Source: Pomphorhynchus laevis
Taxonomy: Eukaryota > Acanthocephala > Palaeacanthocephala > Echinorhynchida > Pomphorhynchidae
Direction: 5' to 3'
Length of the DNA stretch: 64,000 bases
NCBI GenBank assembly: GCA_012934845.2
Contig: WNNJ02000249.1
Location: forward strand, 44,643-108,642
This document shows, piece by piece, positions 10,001 through 19,700 of this stretch (position 1 is its first letter; each line of letters opens with the position of its first letter). A program made the position numbers and the translations under genes. Under the pieces are notes generated by a model. That model worked only from the letters and a program-made list of their open reading frames with translations. It searched no databases and had not been told where the DNA came from.

Positions 10001-11158
10001 ATATAATATTAGTAATATATATAATGTTTGCTAAGATTTTTTGTAAATTACTTATTATTTGTACTAACCAGCAAGCTCATGAAAACCATCAGTTTCTGTT
10101 TTGTATATTTCTCCATTCGCTTTTATGTCAGGACTAGTATTAACTCTAAATGCTAACCATTTTTGTGGAATAATCGGCTTTTTTACTGCCTAGAATAAAA
10201 TCATTTTATATTAATAAACTATAAGTAAATATTACATTTAATAATACGTTTTCCTGTGTACAGTTTATCTTTTGTGAATTGTTGGATATCTACAAAAGCA
10301 GGCGACAATTTAAATTTTGCAAGCTAAAATGTACCTGAGAATTGATGTTGCCTTTATTTGAATTGTCCAAGACATTCTTCTAAACATTTACACATTTTCG
10401 AGCATAAATATCATTTTCAAGCAGAATTAAAATTTTATCTTAGAAAATCCTCAATAGCTTAAAATTTACATTTTTATTTCTGGCTAGAGGTTGTAACTAC
10501 AAATTATTTTGTTTGATATTAAGATCAATAACTGCAAAAATAATACAAAGATTCTTTTTTATTTTATAGAATTATAGAATATGCAGAACGTTATGATATT
10601 TTATAATTGAAGTTTTATAATTTTATATTTAATTGTCTAAGCATAAATTTAATTCAAATAACATCCATAGCATTCGAAACAGACTTGAATCACAAATTTA
10701 TATAAAGTATTTATATATTGTTAAGTCAAATATACCTAAATAGATAGGTATAAATATATTTGTAAAACCATTAATCTATAGTTTCTATAAATTATCTTAT
10801 TGTAAAGGTAACTTGCTTGATATTTCAAGTTTATGCTTGTTATACTTTATAGTCTAAATGCAACAACGAAAATATACTAAAATTGAATAGATTTGAAGTA
10901 TTTTTAGTTAAGTAAAAGAAATTAATTTTTGAATATATTTTCAACAAATCTAAAGGAAACTAGAGCGGATTCTCAAAAATTAATTTTTTCTGTTTATTAG
11001 CAAACTTGAACCTAAATTAAAATTCCGAATTTCTGAATTTTAATTTAAAAATGTGAAATTACCTTTTGGCTTGGGGGAATTCGGCTTAGACCAAATTTTC
11101 TAACGGGTGCTTGTTTATTATTCAGAAAATTTTGTGAAAACTTAATTTGATTGCTCAT
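7082..11158 (-). CDS. CW zinc finger and PWWP domain protein (ZCWPW1/ZCWPW2-like), nine exons
   Basis: My gene model, minus strand, exons in order: 11063-11158 (start MSNQIKFSQNF), 10069-10189, 9369-9714, 9118-9179, 8771-9068, 8592-8664, 7334-7426, 7213-7281, 7082-7162 (stop TAA). Every junction has GT-AG sites and keeps the frame; the total is 413 codons. The CW domain is complete: W236, C239, C244, W247, W264, C266 and C277 match the W..C....C..W...W.C..........C pattern. It is followed at 294-380 by a PWWP domain (SRGSIVMAKLQGY, then AAMIDDDPDLGVFYWP, then RYHVVFLADPPSRCWI). CW plus PWWP in this order is the ZCWPW family, nuclear readers of H3K4 and H3K36 methylation; human ZCWPW1 acts in meiosis. 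Odd: the PWWP signature is D-Y-S-A and the preceding VWAK is VMAK, so the PWWP methyl-lysine cage looks lost. The fifth intron... between exons 6 and 7 holds a Penelope-like fragment. Family call is firm; exact exon edges are inferred. Confidence 0.82.
7687..8010 (-). mobile_element. Naiad-type element 3' end, inside an intron
   Basis: AATCAGATCAGCTAACTGAGTC at 7683 is the terminal motif of the family; it is followed by the conserved AAATTTAAAATAAAAATCAATTTTT, GACTAATAAATAAC and a short remnant of the structured module (AAGAGGTCATCAGGA near 7890). A second partial repeat of the same segment follows to about 8010. It sits in the intron between coding exons 6 and 7 of the CW-PWWP gene. Confidence 0.65.
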
Positions 11159-11159
11159 T

Positions 11160-12300
11160 GTGACTTTGGATTATTTTGATTGCGTTTAAATCTAAAATGC
11201 TAATGAGTGCTAAATCTAATGACTGATAAATTCTGAATTAAAGAAATATATTTTTAATTATATTCATGTAAATTGATCAAGATTAGATAACAACGTGATT
11301 TTATACAAAACAAATTGTGATTTATATTTGGCCTAGTGGATTCTGTATTTCCCAATTAAACATTCAATAATTGGCTATAAAGTTTGCTTGCGCATTCTAT
11401 TTCACATCCATGTATTGTGAATTATCCTTTATTCAGTTGTTTTCATGCATCTCCTTCCATCAGAATAATTCTTCTTCCTAATAAAAATATATTTATTTCA
11501 GATTTTATTAAATTAACGCGGTTTCAAGTTTCTGAAATTTAAATAATTTCCGCAGTTTTAATAATTTTATAATTTAAATAATTATTTTTTAAATAATTTT
11601 TAATTATTTAAAAAATTTTAATTCTTTAACGATAATTATTTATTATTTTATAATTTAAATAATATTTGAATTATTTAAATAATTTAAATAATTTTTAATT
11701 ATTCAAATAATTTTATTAATTATTAAATAATTAAATAATTTATATATTTATATATTTTTTTCATTCGCAGAGCAATACACTGCGAATGCAATGAGATGGA
11801 ATTATTTCCTCACTTTGTACGATCAAAATCCGCTTGCCACTACAGCGTATAATGTAAACTTTTTGTTATACGTATAATTTTACTTATTTATCATTTTCAA
11901 AATTTAACAAATTTCAAAATTTGAATATTTTTTTAAATATTATGAAAGTATTTGAAGTATTTGAAAGTATTTGAGTTTATGCTTATTAAAATAAGCATAA
12001 ACTCAAGCAAACGTTCTAATGAATATTTACATAATAAAACCAATTATATCAAAAATTGTAATGTATAATATTATTAAAATATAATTATTTATTTATAAAT
12101 AATTAAAAAATCATATTTCGAAAAGTTAGGGAATAACTGATCAATATAATTTTCAATTAATAATGGAGAATTAATAATACCTGTCATGTTTTATGTAGTT
12201 TATAACTTATCCATACAAAATACTTTGATAAACAGATAATTAATTATATTTAATTTATTAGTATTTAAACTTTAATTATTATTTGGTATTGAATAATTAA
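11160..12300. other. AT-rich DNA between the CW-PWWP gene and the calreticulin-like fragment
   Basis: Presumed promoter side of the minus-strand CW-PWWP gene. A 9-bp perfect inverted repeat CATTCGCAG / CTGCGAATG lies at about 11763-11789, and another, TTTATGCTTATT / AATAAGCATAAA, at about 11975-12000. Long AATTATTTAAATAATT runs occupy 11560-11760. I searched this stretch for missing calreticulin exons and saw none. Confidence 0.4.
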
Positions 12301-12304
12301 ATGA

Positions 12305-12808
12305 GTATTTGATCACTTAGTTCACCCAGCATACATGGGCAAGTGGGTGCCGCGTACTATTGATAATCCCGACTACAGGGGACCCTGGATTGCAAAACAA
12401 ATTCAAAACTCGGAGTATGTCGGGGATCATACGATAGGAATATTCGAGGACATTAGCTTAATAGGGATCGACGTGCAGCGAGTCATGTCGGGTACGATTT
12501 TTGGTGACTTCCTGATCACTGATGATGTTGACTTGGCCGGACAGGCGGCGGACGTCATAGTTGAGTCGTCAAAAAAGGAGCGAACTGTCAAGAAAAAGAT
12601 CGACGACAAAGAAATGGAGAAAATGCGTGCGTCAGGAAAGCCCACAGATGATAAGATTTCGGATGACGGCGATGACAAAGACTTTGAGGATATGAGTGAT
12701 GTGGACACCATGGATGTCGTTGATTCCGGTCACGGCGGTTTTGGAAAGGCGTCAAACCACGACGAGCATACGGGATCCTCAAGTGTGCATACAAACGAAG
12801 AGCTATAA
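12305..12808 (+). pseudogene. Calreticulin-like C-terminal fragment (possible terminal exon)
   Basis: The open frame includes ATG at 12335 and reads GKWVPRTIDNPDYRGPWIAK, matching the last proline-rich repeat of calreticulin/calnexin (GEWKPRQIDNPDYKGPW), then IGIDVQRVMSGTIFGDFLITDD, matching LGLDLWQVKSGTIFDNFLITND, then a charged Lys/Asp/Glu tail of about 85 residues, and ends NEEL. Calreticulin is an ER lectin chaperone and calcium store; it is normally about 400 residues with an N-terminal lectin domain and a K/HDEL end. The N-domain and most of the P-domain are absent in the 1.1 kb upstream. A possible splice acceptor TTAG lies at 12317-12320. The tail is shorter in acidic runs than usual and NEEL is not a standard retrieval signal. 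It could be the last exon of a gene with very distant 5' exons, or a truncated duplicate. The family is clear; whether it is a working gene is not. Confidence 0.6.
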
Positions 12809-12899
12809 CCTTCTATGTCAAAAGAGTGTACTTGAATTTCTTAGTTCAATCATTATAAAATTAGCATTTTTACATGCCTCCAGAGTTAGGTACAATTAA

Positions 12900-13285
12900 A
12901 CAAGCATATATCGCATGGGTATATTTTCTTGTTCTATGCATGCATCTTTATACATGCATGTATTGAACATGCATGGTAGATGTATACATGGTGGAGATGT
13001 CTACAATGTATAGAACATGGTAGATGCATTTAATACCTGTCTCTAGAGTAAAGGGTTTGCACTTGACGTCTCTATAAGGTTTAAAGGTTTAAACCTTATT
13101 CTTTATTTCTTAAACCTCGCATAAGGGGTTTCTAATTAAAATCCCTAATGAGAGAAAAATTTCTTTGTACATGCTGAACATTTCTAATATATATAGGTAG
13201 AATATATGCACTGGTGATAAGCATAACATTTCTTATTTTATAACATTATAACTTTTGAGATAAAAATTTACTTTTCTTTCACATG
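12900..13285. other. Short non-coding stretch with TGCATG-rich patch
   Basis: Between 12930 and 13030 the sequence repeats forms of ATGCATG, GGTAGATGTATACATGG and GTAGATGCAT, a small degenerate repeat. The rest is AT-rich with no frame. Confidence 0.4.
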
Positions 13286-13289
13286 GTTT

Positions 13290-13620
13290 GTTATTCAAAC
13301 AGATGAACATTTTAAATGCATTTAAATTTGAAATTTTATATCAAAAATACATTTATTTAATGTATCTTTTTAAATGTATTAAGCAACACTTGAAAAATCA
13401 AATAAAACAAATTTATTTTAAATGCATTTTAAATTTGAACGTTTTTATCAAAAATACATTTATTAAATGTATCTTTTTAAATGTATTGAGCAACACTTTA
13501 AAAATCAATAGGACCAATTTATTTTAAATGCATTTTAAATTTGATCGTTTTTATCAAAAATACATTTATTAAATGTATATTTTTAAATGTATTGAGCAAC
13601 ATTTGAAAAATCAAATAAAT
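13290..13620. repeat. 106/107-bp minisatellite, left part
   Basis: About three copies of the same monomer as in 16790-20310 (AACCAATTTATTTTAAATGC through CATTTATTAAATGTAT to TGTATTGAGCAACA). The array stops at about 13617, exactly where the Penelope-like element begins, and resumes on the other side of it. Confidence 0.9.
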
Positions 13621-13799
13621 CAAATCAGCTAACTGAGTCTATGTATTTAATATAATTATAAACTAAACAAAACGTAATGTTAAATCAAAATTTAATAATT
13701 AAATAATAAAATTAATAATTGCTTTTAGATTTTCTATAATTAAAATCAAGTTAAAATAAAAAAATTGAAATTTAAAATAAACGTCATTTTTATGAATTG

Positions 13800-13960
13800 A
13801 CTAATAAATAACAGACGTTGTATCAGAATAAGAATTAGAGGTCATCAGGAGGAACTGCTATGCTATCAGGTTTCGGCCCCTAACTCCTCTACCCAACATA
13901 GCAGCGGGGCCAAATACATGCTAATGATGTATTTCCTCTGATAAAACTATCTAGTATCAT
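13800..13960 (-). ncRNA. Structured 3' module of the Naiad-type element (copy A)
   Basis: Minus strand: a hairpin AATACAT / ATGTATT, then GGCCCC, CTGCTATG, TAGAGG, GGGGCC, GAAACC, CATAGCAG, TCCTCC, TGATGA and CCTCTA in order. CTGCTATG pairs with CATAGCAG over 8 bp. GGCCCC/GGGGCC and TAGAGG/CCTCTA can also pair but would cross it, so they are alternatives or pseudoknots. The same block recurs at 28490-28640, 58085-58230 and, degraded, at 23500-23640. Function unknown; such 3' regions often serve template recognition by the element's RT. Confidence 0.6.
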
Positions 13961-14125
13961 ATTCTAATACAAAGTATATTATTTATTTTCCATCCATATA
14001 AATTTGCCACTTAAGAGTTTAAATTTATTCTTTATATTATTGTGTTGATTTATATATTTTACTATTTTCTGCCTTGATGTTATTTTTATAGTAACCTAGT
14101 TTAAAATATGTATCTATTAAATTAT

Positions 14126-14665
14126 TTAAATGATTTTAAGAAAACCAATATCATTACATATTGTTGCAATTCTTAAAATTTCATTATTTAATGTATTATA
14201 TTTTATATTATATGGTATGCATGAATGCTCATGCAAAAATATGTTTCTTGTAAATTTAAATATGTCATCTTTACGATATAAATTAATAGTAGTTTTAGTT
14301 AATGTCGATTTAATGTTCATATCTAGATATACACCTTCTTTATCTCAAATATTTGTTTTGTTAAGAATACGGCTTTCTGGATAAATGTGCTCACTCATTG
14401 AATAAAAATTATTAGAATTAAATACACATATATCATCAATGTATCGAAACATATATTTCATATATCTACATTGTTTAGATTTAGTTTTTACACAGTAATG
14501 AACAAATTCATATTCTATAAAGCTTAAAAACAAGTCAGCTATAATTGGGCTACTATTACCACCCATTGGAACACCTTTTACTTGTTTAAATATAGATGTC
14601 CCTACTTTTAAATAATTTTGATTTATCAAAATATTTAAGGATTCTATTAATTCAATTTTATCCAT
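14126..14665 (-). CDS. Penelope-like reverse transcriptase, palm and thumb (two frames)
   Basis: The first frame (14665-14345, 106 codons) contains RT motif 4 (VKGVPMGGNSSPIIADLFLS) and motif 5 (MFRYIDDICVFNSN) with the two catalytic aspartates of YIDD. The second (14320-14126) continues with MNIKSTLTKTTINLYRKDD and the thumb region. Penelope-type RTs are the closest relatives of telomerase RT. The frames are offset near 14340, where the better copy at 4.7 kb reads through NKTNTNDKEGVYLDM, so this copy carries a small indel. Confidence 0.8.
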
Positions 14666-14969
14666 ATATTTATATTTATTTGATGGTTTAATTTTTGTTA
14701 GATAGGCGTTATAGTTATTATAACATATATGTATATATTTTTCCGAATATAAGATTAATTAATGTTACTAATGCTTCTTTAATATCTACTCAACCTAGAT
14801 TTGTATAAAGAGTACTAAAATCGTATATATTTATATTTTGAAAATTTATTCCTTTTGTCTGTTCTAAAAATTCTTTTGTAGAATTAATACTGAAATAGTG
14901 TTTTATACCAGTATTAATTTCGATTACCTTGCAATATTTTTTAAAGTGGGCTTTAATTACTTTAAGTAT

Positions 14970-15950
14970 TTAATTCATATAGACAGAAATTGGTTTTAAT
15001 GTACATTTAAACGCACTACATATGAACCTAGGTTTTATTGGATTTTTATGTAATTTTGGATTCCAATATAATATAGGTATAGTTTTATTATCTAATTCAA
15101 CCTTTATACCCTTTTTATCCATTATAGAACAGTGACTTGTAATAATTGTTTCTAAACTCAACTCACTACGTTCATATGTTGGATTTACATTTAAATCATT
15201 AGAATTAACCTCTTTCATTAGTATATCATAATAAAGCTTTTTGCATATGAAGACAAAGTTATTACTAGCTTTATCAATAGTTGTTATTATATAGTTATCC
15301 TTTAATTTAGTAAGTTCTTTATACATATCTTTATTAATTTTATCTTTCCTTTTATAATTGTTTGTTATTTTCATTTTATTTTTAATTTTATCAAATATAT
15401 AATCTTTCCAAATGTAAATCTTAGATATATTCGAGCTTTCACTATTAAACAGCTTACTAAAGTAATCATTTAAGTTATTATATAACGAATTGTAAATTTT
15501 ATTTTTGTCGTTGTTATTATTTAATCTATATTTATACCCTTTCGATAGCAGCTTTCTCAACTCACAATTTTCAATTAATTCTAGATTATGGGTACATATA
15601 TGTTCATTTATTTTATCAAAACTAAGACTTTTACAATTGCATTCTGTTTCCATTATGTTTCTAATATTATCGTTACATATTGATTTTAATTCTTTATTAT
15701 AATTACAAATTTTTCGTCCTAATGGTGGTAGGAGTTTATACCTTATTTTAGGAATATATTTACTTAAATCTGACCCTATTATTTCTTTACTTTTAGAATT
15801 ATTTAAAAGTCCGGCTATATTTATGTTATCTATACATTTATTAATGAAGTTTATGGTTAATGTATATTTTCTATTGTTATTATTTACATTTATTGTACGA
15901 TTATAGTATTTTGTATTACAATAACTGTCTATTATACAACTTAGCCTATC
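14970..15950 (-). CDS. Penelope-like CxC linker and RT fingers
   Basis: An open frame of roughly 320 codons. It includes GRKICNYNKELKS, then METECNCKSLSF with the C-N-C (CxC) motif that marks the linker between nuclease and RT in Naiads, then the RT fingers: IITTIDKASNNFVFICKKLY (motif 1) and ILYWNPKLHKNPIKPRFICS (motif 2). It ends at a stop just after TLKPISVYMN; in the copy at 29.5 kb the same point reads on as NKILKVIKAHFKKYC. The stretch 14670-14970 holds the rest of the fingers (TLYTNLDLVDIKEAL region) in decayed form. Confidence 0.75.
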   Translation of the reverse strand, partial: DRLSCIIDSYCNTKYYNRTINVNNNNRKYTLTINFINKCIDNINIAGLLNNSKSKEIIGSDLSKYIPKIRYKLLPPLGRKICNYNKELKSICNDNIRNIMETECNCKSLSFDKINEHICTHNLELIENCELRKLLSKGYKYRLNNNNDKNKIYNSLYNNLNDYFSKLFNSESSNISKIYIWKDYIFDKIKNKMKITNNYKRKDKINKDMYKELTKLKDNYIITTIDKASNNFVFICKKLYYDILMKEVNSNDLNVNPTYERSELSLETIITSHCSIMDKKGIKVELDNKTIPILYWNPKLHKNPIKPRFICSAFKCTLKPISVYMN

Positions 15951-15957
15951 ATAGTCG

Positions 15958-16692
15958 TTAATTAATATTTGGATTTATTGAACATATGATATCTTTAGAA
16001 AAACTTCTTATATTTACATAAAGATCTTTCAGCTTATTATCACTTAAAAGTTGTTTTAATATTTCTAATTGTTCATTTATATACATATCTTTTTTAATAT
16101 TTTTAACCCTATTTTTCCTATTCCTTTTATCACCATGACTTCTTGGTTTGCGTTTAACCGGATTATTATAATATTGTTGTTTATTGTGTATTATACTACT
16201 TCTGCCAATTCCTTGTACCACGTCATTAAATCCTAATGGGTACATGGAATTAAGCGTTTTAATCCAAAAATCTTCTTTTTCTAATAGTTTTTGATTTAAT
16301 ATTGAAATGTTTTCTTCGATAATATGTTCTAAAATAAATAATTTACAGTTTTTAATATCATGTCCTATTAATCTCATATGTTTATGAAATATAGTTTGAC
16401 TATTATGCTGTATATTATATATGTGTTTCCTAAACCTAGTTTTTAACATTTGATATCTTTTTCCAATATATTGCAACCCACATGTACATTGTATTAGATA
16501 CACTACACCTGCGGTATTGTAGTTACAATTATTATTAATATTTAATGAAAAACATTTGTTTGTCGTATTACTTACGATACAATTATTATTATTTATAACA
16601 TCACAAACTATACAATTTTTTCTGTTACATTTAAAAGATCTAAAATTGAAATCATTAGTACTTACGTATTTTTCCAATATTGTTGAGTACAT
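15958..16692 (-). CDS. GIY-YIG endonuclease domain of the Naiad-type element
   Basis: A 244-codon frame. Residues 22-30 hold KCNRKNCIVC, a cysteine cluster. The GIY-YIG core is GVVYLIQC (62-69) and QYIGKR (74-79), followed by the catalytic-region arginines LKTRFRKH (83-90) and IFHKHMRLIGHDI (about 101-113), and then IEENISILNQKLLEKEDFWI with the conserved glutamate near residue 137. The C-x-C near residue 69 with two later histidines fits the CCHH pattern of Penelope-element nucleases. The enzyme nicks target DNA to prime reverse transcription. It ends at a stop directly before the linker frame, so in this copy nuclease and RT are separated by one break. Confidence 0.85.
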   Translation of the reverse strand: MYSTILEKYVSTNDFNFRSFKCNRKNCIVCDVINNNNCIVSNTTNKCFSLNINNNCNYNTAGVVYLIQCTCGLQYIGKRYQMLKTRFRKHIYNIQHNSQTIFHKHMRLIGHDIKNCKLFILEHIIEENISILNQKLLEKEDFWIKTLNSMYPLGFNDVVQGIGRSSIIHNKQQYYNNPVKRKPRSHGDKRNRKNRVKNIKKDMYINEQLEILKQLLSDNKLKDLYVNIRSFSKDIICSINPNIN

Positions 16693-16723
16693 GTAACTTT
16701 TAAGTCATGATTTTTAACGTTGC

Positions 16724-16768
16724 TTTTTCGGTGTCGCCACCGAAAAAATTTAGTCGACTCAGACTAAA
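16724..16768 (-). promoter_or_regulatory. Paired hairpins at the 5' end of the Naiad-type element
   Basis: TTTTTCGGTG (16724-16733) pairs perfectly with CACCGAAAAA (16738-16747) over a 4-base loop, and TTTAGTC (16749-16755) pairs with GACTAAA (16762-16768). The second includes GACTCAG; its reverse complement CTGAGTC also occurs in the 3' terminal motif AACTGAGTC, so the ends share a short inverted match. Confidence 0.5.
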
Positions 16769-16789
16769 CTTACAAAACCCTTCTTTTTA

Positions 16790-19700
16790 AATGCATTTTT
16801 AATTTGAACGTTTTTATCAAAAATACATTTATTAAATGTATCTTTTTAAATGTATGGAGCAATATTTGAAAAATCAATAAAACCAATTTATTTTAAATGC
16901 ATTTTTAATTTGATCGTTTTTATCAAAAATACATTTATTAAATGTATATTTTTAAATGTATTGAGCAACATTTGAAAAATCAAATAAAACCAATTTATTT
17001 TAAATGCATTTTTAATTTGAACGTTTTTATCAAAAATGCATTTATTAAATGTATATTTTTAAATGTATTGAGCAACACTTTAAAAATCAATAAAACCAAT
17101 TTATTTTAAATGTATTTTTAATTTGAACGTTTTTATCAAAAATACATTTATTAAATGTATATTTTTAAATGTATTGAGCAACACTTTAAAACTCAAATAA
17201 AACCAATTTATTTTAAATGTATTTTTAATTTGAACGTTTTTATCAAAAATACATTTATTAAATGTATATTTTTAAATGTATTGAGCAACACTTTAAAAAT
17301 CAATAAAACCAATTTATTTTAAATGTATTTTTAATTTGAACGTTTTTATCAAAAATGCATTTATTAAATGTATCTTTTTAAATGTATTGAGCAACACTTT
17401 AAAACTCAAATAAAACCAATTTATTTTAAATGTATTTTTAATTTGAACGTTTTTATCAAAAATACATTTATTAAATGTATCTTTTTAAATGTATTGAGCA
17501 ACATTTGAAAAATCAAATAAAACCAATTTATTTTAAATGCATTTTTAATTTGAACGTTTTTTTCAAAAATGCATTTATTAAATGTATCTTTTTAAATGTA
17601 TTGAGCAACACTTTAAAACTCAAATAAAACCAATTTATTTTAAATGTATTTTTAATTTGAACTTTTTTTTTCAAAAATACATTTATTAAATGTATCTTTT
17701 TAAATGTATTGAGCAACACTTTAAAAATCAATAAAACCAATTTATTTTAAATGTATTTTTAATTTGAACGTTTTTATCAAAAATACATTTATTAAATGTA
17801 TATTTTTAAATGTATTGAGCAACACTTTAAAACTCAAATAAAACCAATTTATTTTAAATGTATTTTTAATTTGAACGTTTTTATCAAAAATACATTTATT
17901 AAATGTATCTTTTTAAATGTATTGAGCAACATTTGAAAAATCAAATAAAACCAATTTATTTTAAATGCATTTTTAATTTGAACGTTTTTATCAAAAATGC
18001 ATTTATTAAATGTATCTTTTTAAATGTATTGAGCAACACTTTAAAACTCAAATAAAACCAATTTATTTTAAATGTATTTTTAATTTGAACGTTTTTATCA
18101 AAAATGCATTTATTAAATGTATCTTTTTAAATGTATTGAGCAACACTTTAAAACTCAAATAAAACCAATTTATTTTAAATGTATTTTTAATTTGAACGTT
18201 TTTATCAAAAATACATTTATTAAATGTATATTTTTAAATGTATTGAGCAACATTTGAAAAATCAAATAAAACCAATTTATTTTAAATGCATTTTTAATTT
18301 GAACGTTTTTATCAAAAATACATTTATTAAATGTATCTTTTTAAATGTATTGAGCAACACTTTAAAAATCAATAAAACCAATTTATTTTAAATGTATTTT
18401 TAATTTGAACGTTTTTATCAAAAATACATTTATTAAATGTATCTTTTTAAATGTATTGAGCAACACTTTAAAAATCAATAAAACCAATTTATTTTAAATG
18501 TATTTTTAATTTGAACGTTTTTATCAAAAATACATTTATTAAATGTATATTTTTAAATGTATTGAGCAACACTTTAAAACTCAAATAAAACCAATTTATT
18601 TTAAATGTATTTTTAATTTGAACGTTTTTATCAAAAATACATTTATTAAATGTATATTTTTAAATGTATTGAGCAACACTTTAAAAATCAATAAAACCAA
18701 TTTATTTTAAATGTATTTTTAATTTGAACGTTTTTATCAAAAATGCATTTATTAAATGTATCTTTTTAAATGTATTGAGCAACACTTTAAAACTCAAATA
18801 AAACCAATTTATTTTAAATGCATTTTTAATTTGATCGTTTTTATCAAAAATACATTTATTAAATGTATCTTTTTAAATGTATTGAGCAACATTTGAAAAA
18901 TCAAATAAAACCAATTTATTTTAAATGCATTTTTAATTTGAACGTTTTTATCAAAAATGCATTTATTAAATGTATATTTTTAAATGTATTGAGCAACACT
19001 TTAAAAATCAATAAAACCAATTTATTTTAAATGTATTTTTAATTTGAACGTTTTTATCAAAAATACATTTATTAAATGTATATTTTTAAATGTATTGAGC
19101 AACACTTTAAAACTCAAATAAAACCAATTTATTTTAAATGTATTTTTAATTTGAACTTTTTTTTTCAAAAATACATTTATTAAATGTATCTTTTTAAATG
19201 TATTGAGCAACATTTGAAAAATCAAATAAAACCAATTTATTTTAAATGCATTTTTAATTTGAACGTTTTTTTCAAAAATGCATTTATTAAATGTATCTTT
19301 TTAAATGTATTGAGCAACACTTTAAAACTCAAATAAAACCAATTTATTTTAAATGTATTTTTAATTTGAACTTTTTTTTTCAAAAATACATTTATTAAAT
19401 GTATCTTTTTAAATGTATTGAGCAACACTTTAAAAATCAATAAAACCAATTTATTTTAAATGTATTTTTAATTTGAACGTTTTTATCAAAAATACATTTA
19501 TTAAATGTATATTTTTAAATGTATTGAGCAACACTTTAAAACTCAAATAAAACCAATTTATTTTAAATGTATTTTTAATTTGAACGTTTTTATCAAAAAT
19601 ACATTTATTAAATGTATCTTTTTAAATGTATTGAGCAACATTTGAAAAATCAAATAAAACCAATTTATTTTAAATGCATTTTTAATTTGAACGTTTTTTT

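Larger units (their letters stand above)
13621..16790 (-). mobile_element. Naiad-type Penelope-like element, long copy
   Basis: On the minus strand the order is: 5' hairpins (16724-16768), GIY-YIG nuclease frame (16692-15958), CxC linker and RT fingers (about 15950-14970), RT palm with catalytic YIDD (14665-14345), thumb (14320-14126), structured 3' module (13960-13800) and the terminal motif at 13621. A nuclease placed before the RT is the permuted order described for the Naiad clade of Penelope-like elements; canonical Penelope elements have it at the C terminus. The coding region is nearly full length but split into several frames, so this copy is probably dead. It interrupts a minisatellite, in line with the reported preference of Naiads for simple repeats. 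Confidence 0.85.

Noticed and set aside
13800-13960. Reading the Naiad 3' module as a canonical hammerhead because it has GAAAC and CTGATGA.
   Set aside because: The order would require an open stem II form with stem I of only a few bases, the bases next to the cores do not pair, and the boxes are not kept in copies C (GATAC) and D (no CTGATGA). Reported Naiads also lack canonical hammerheads.
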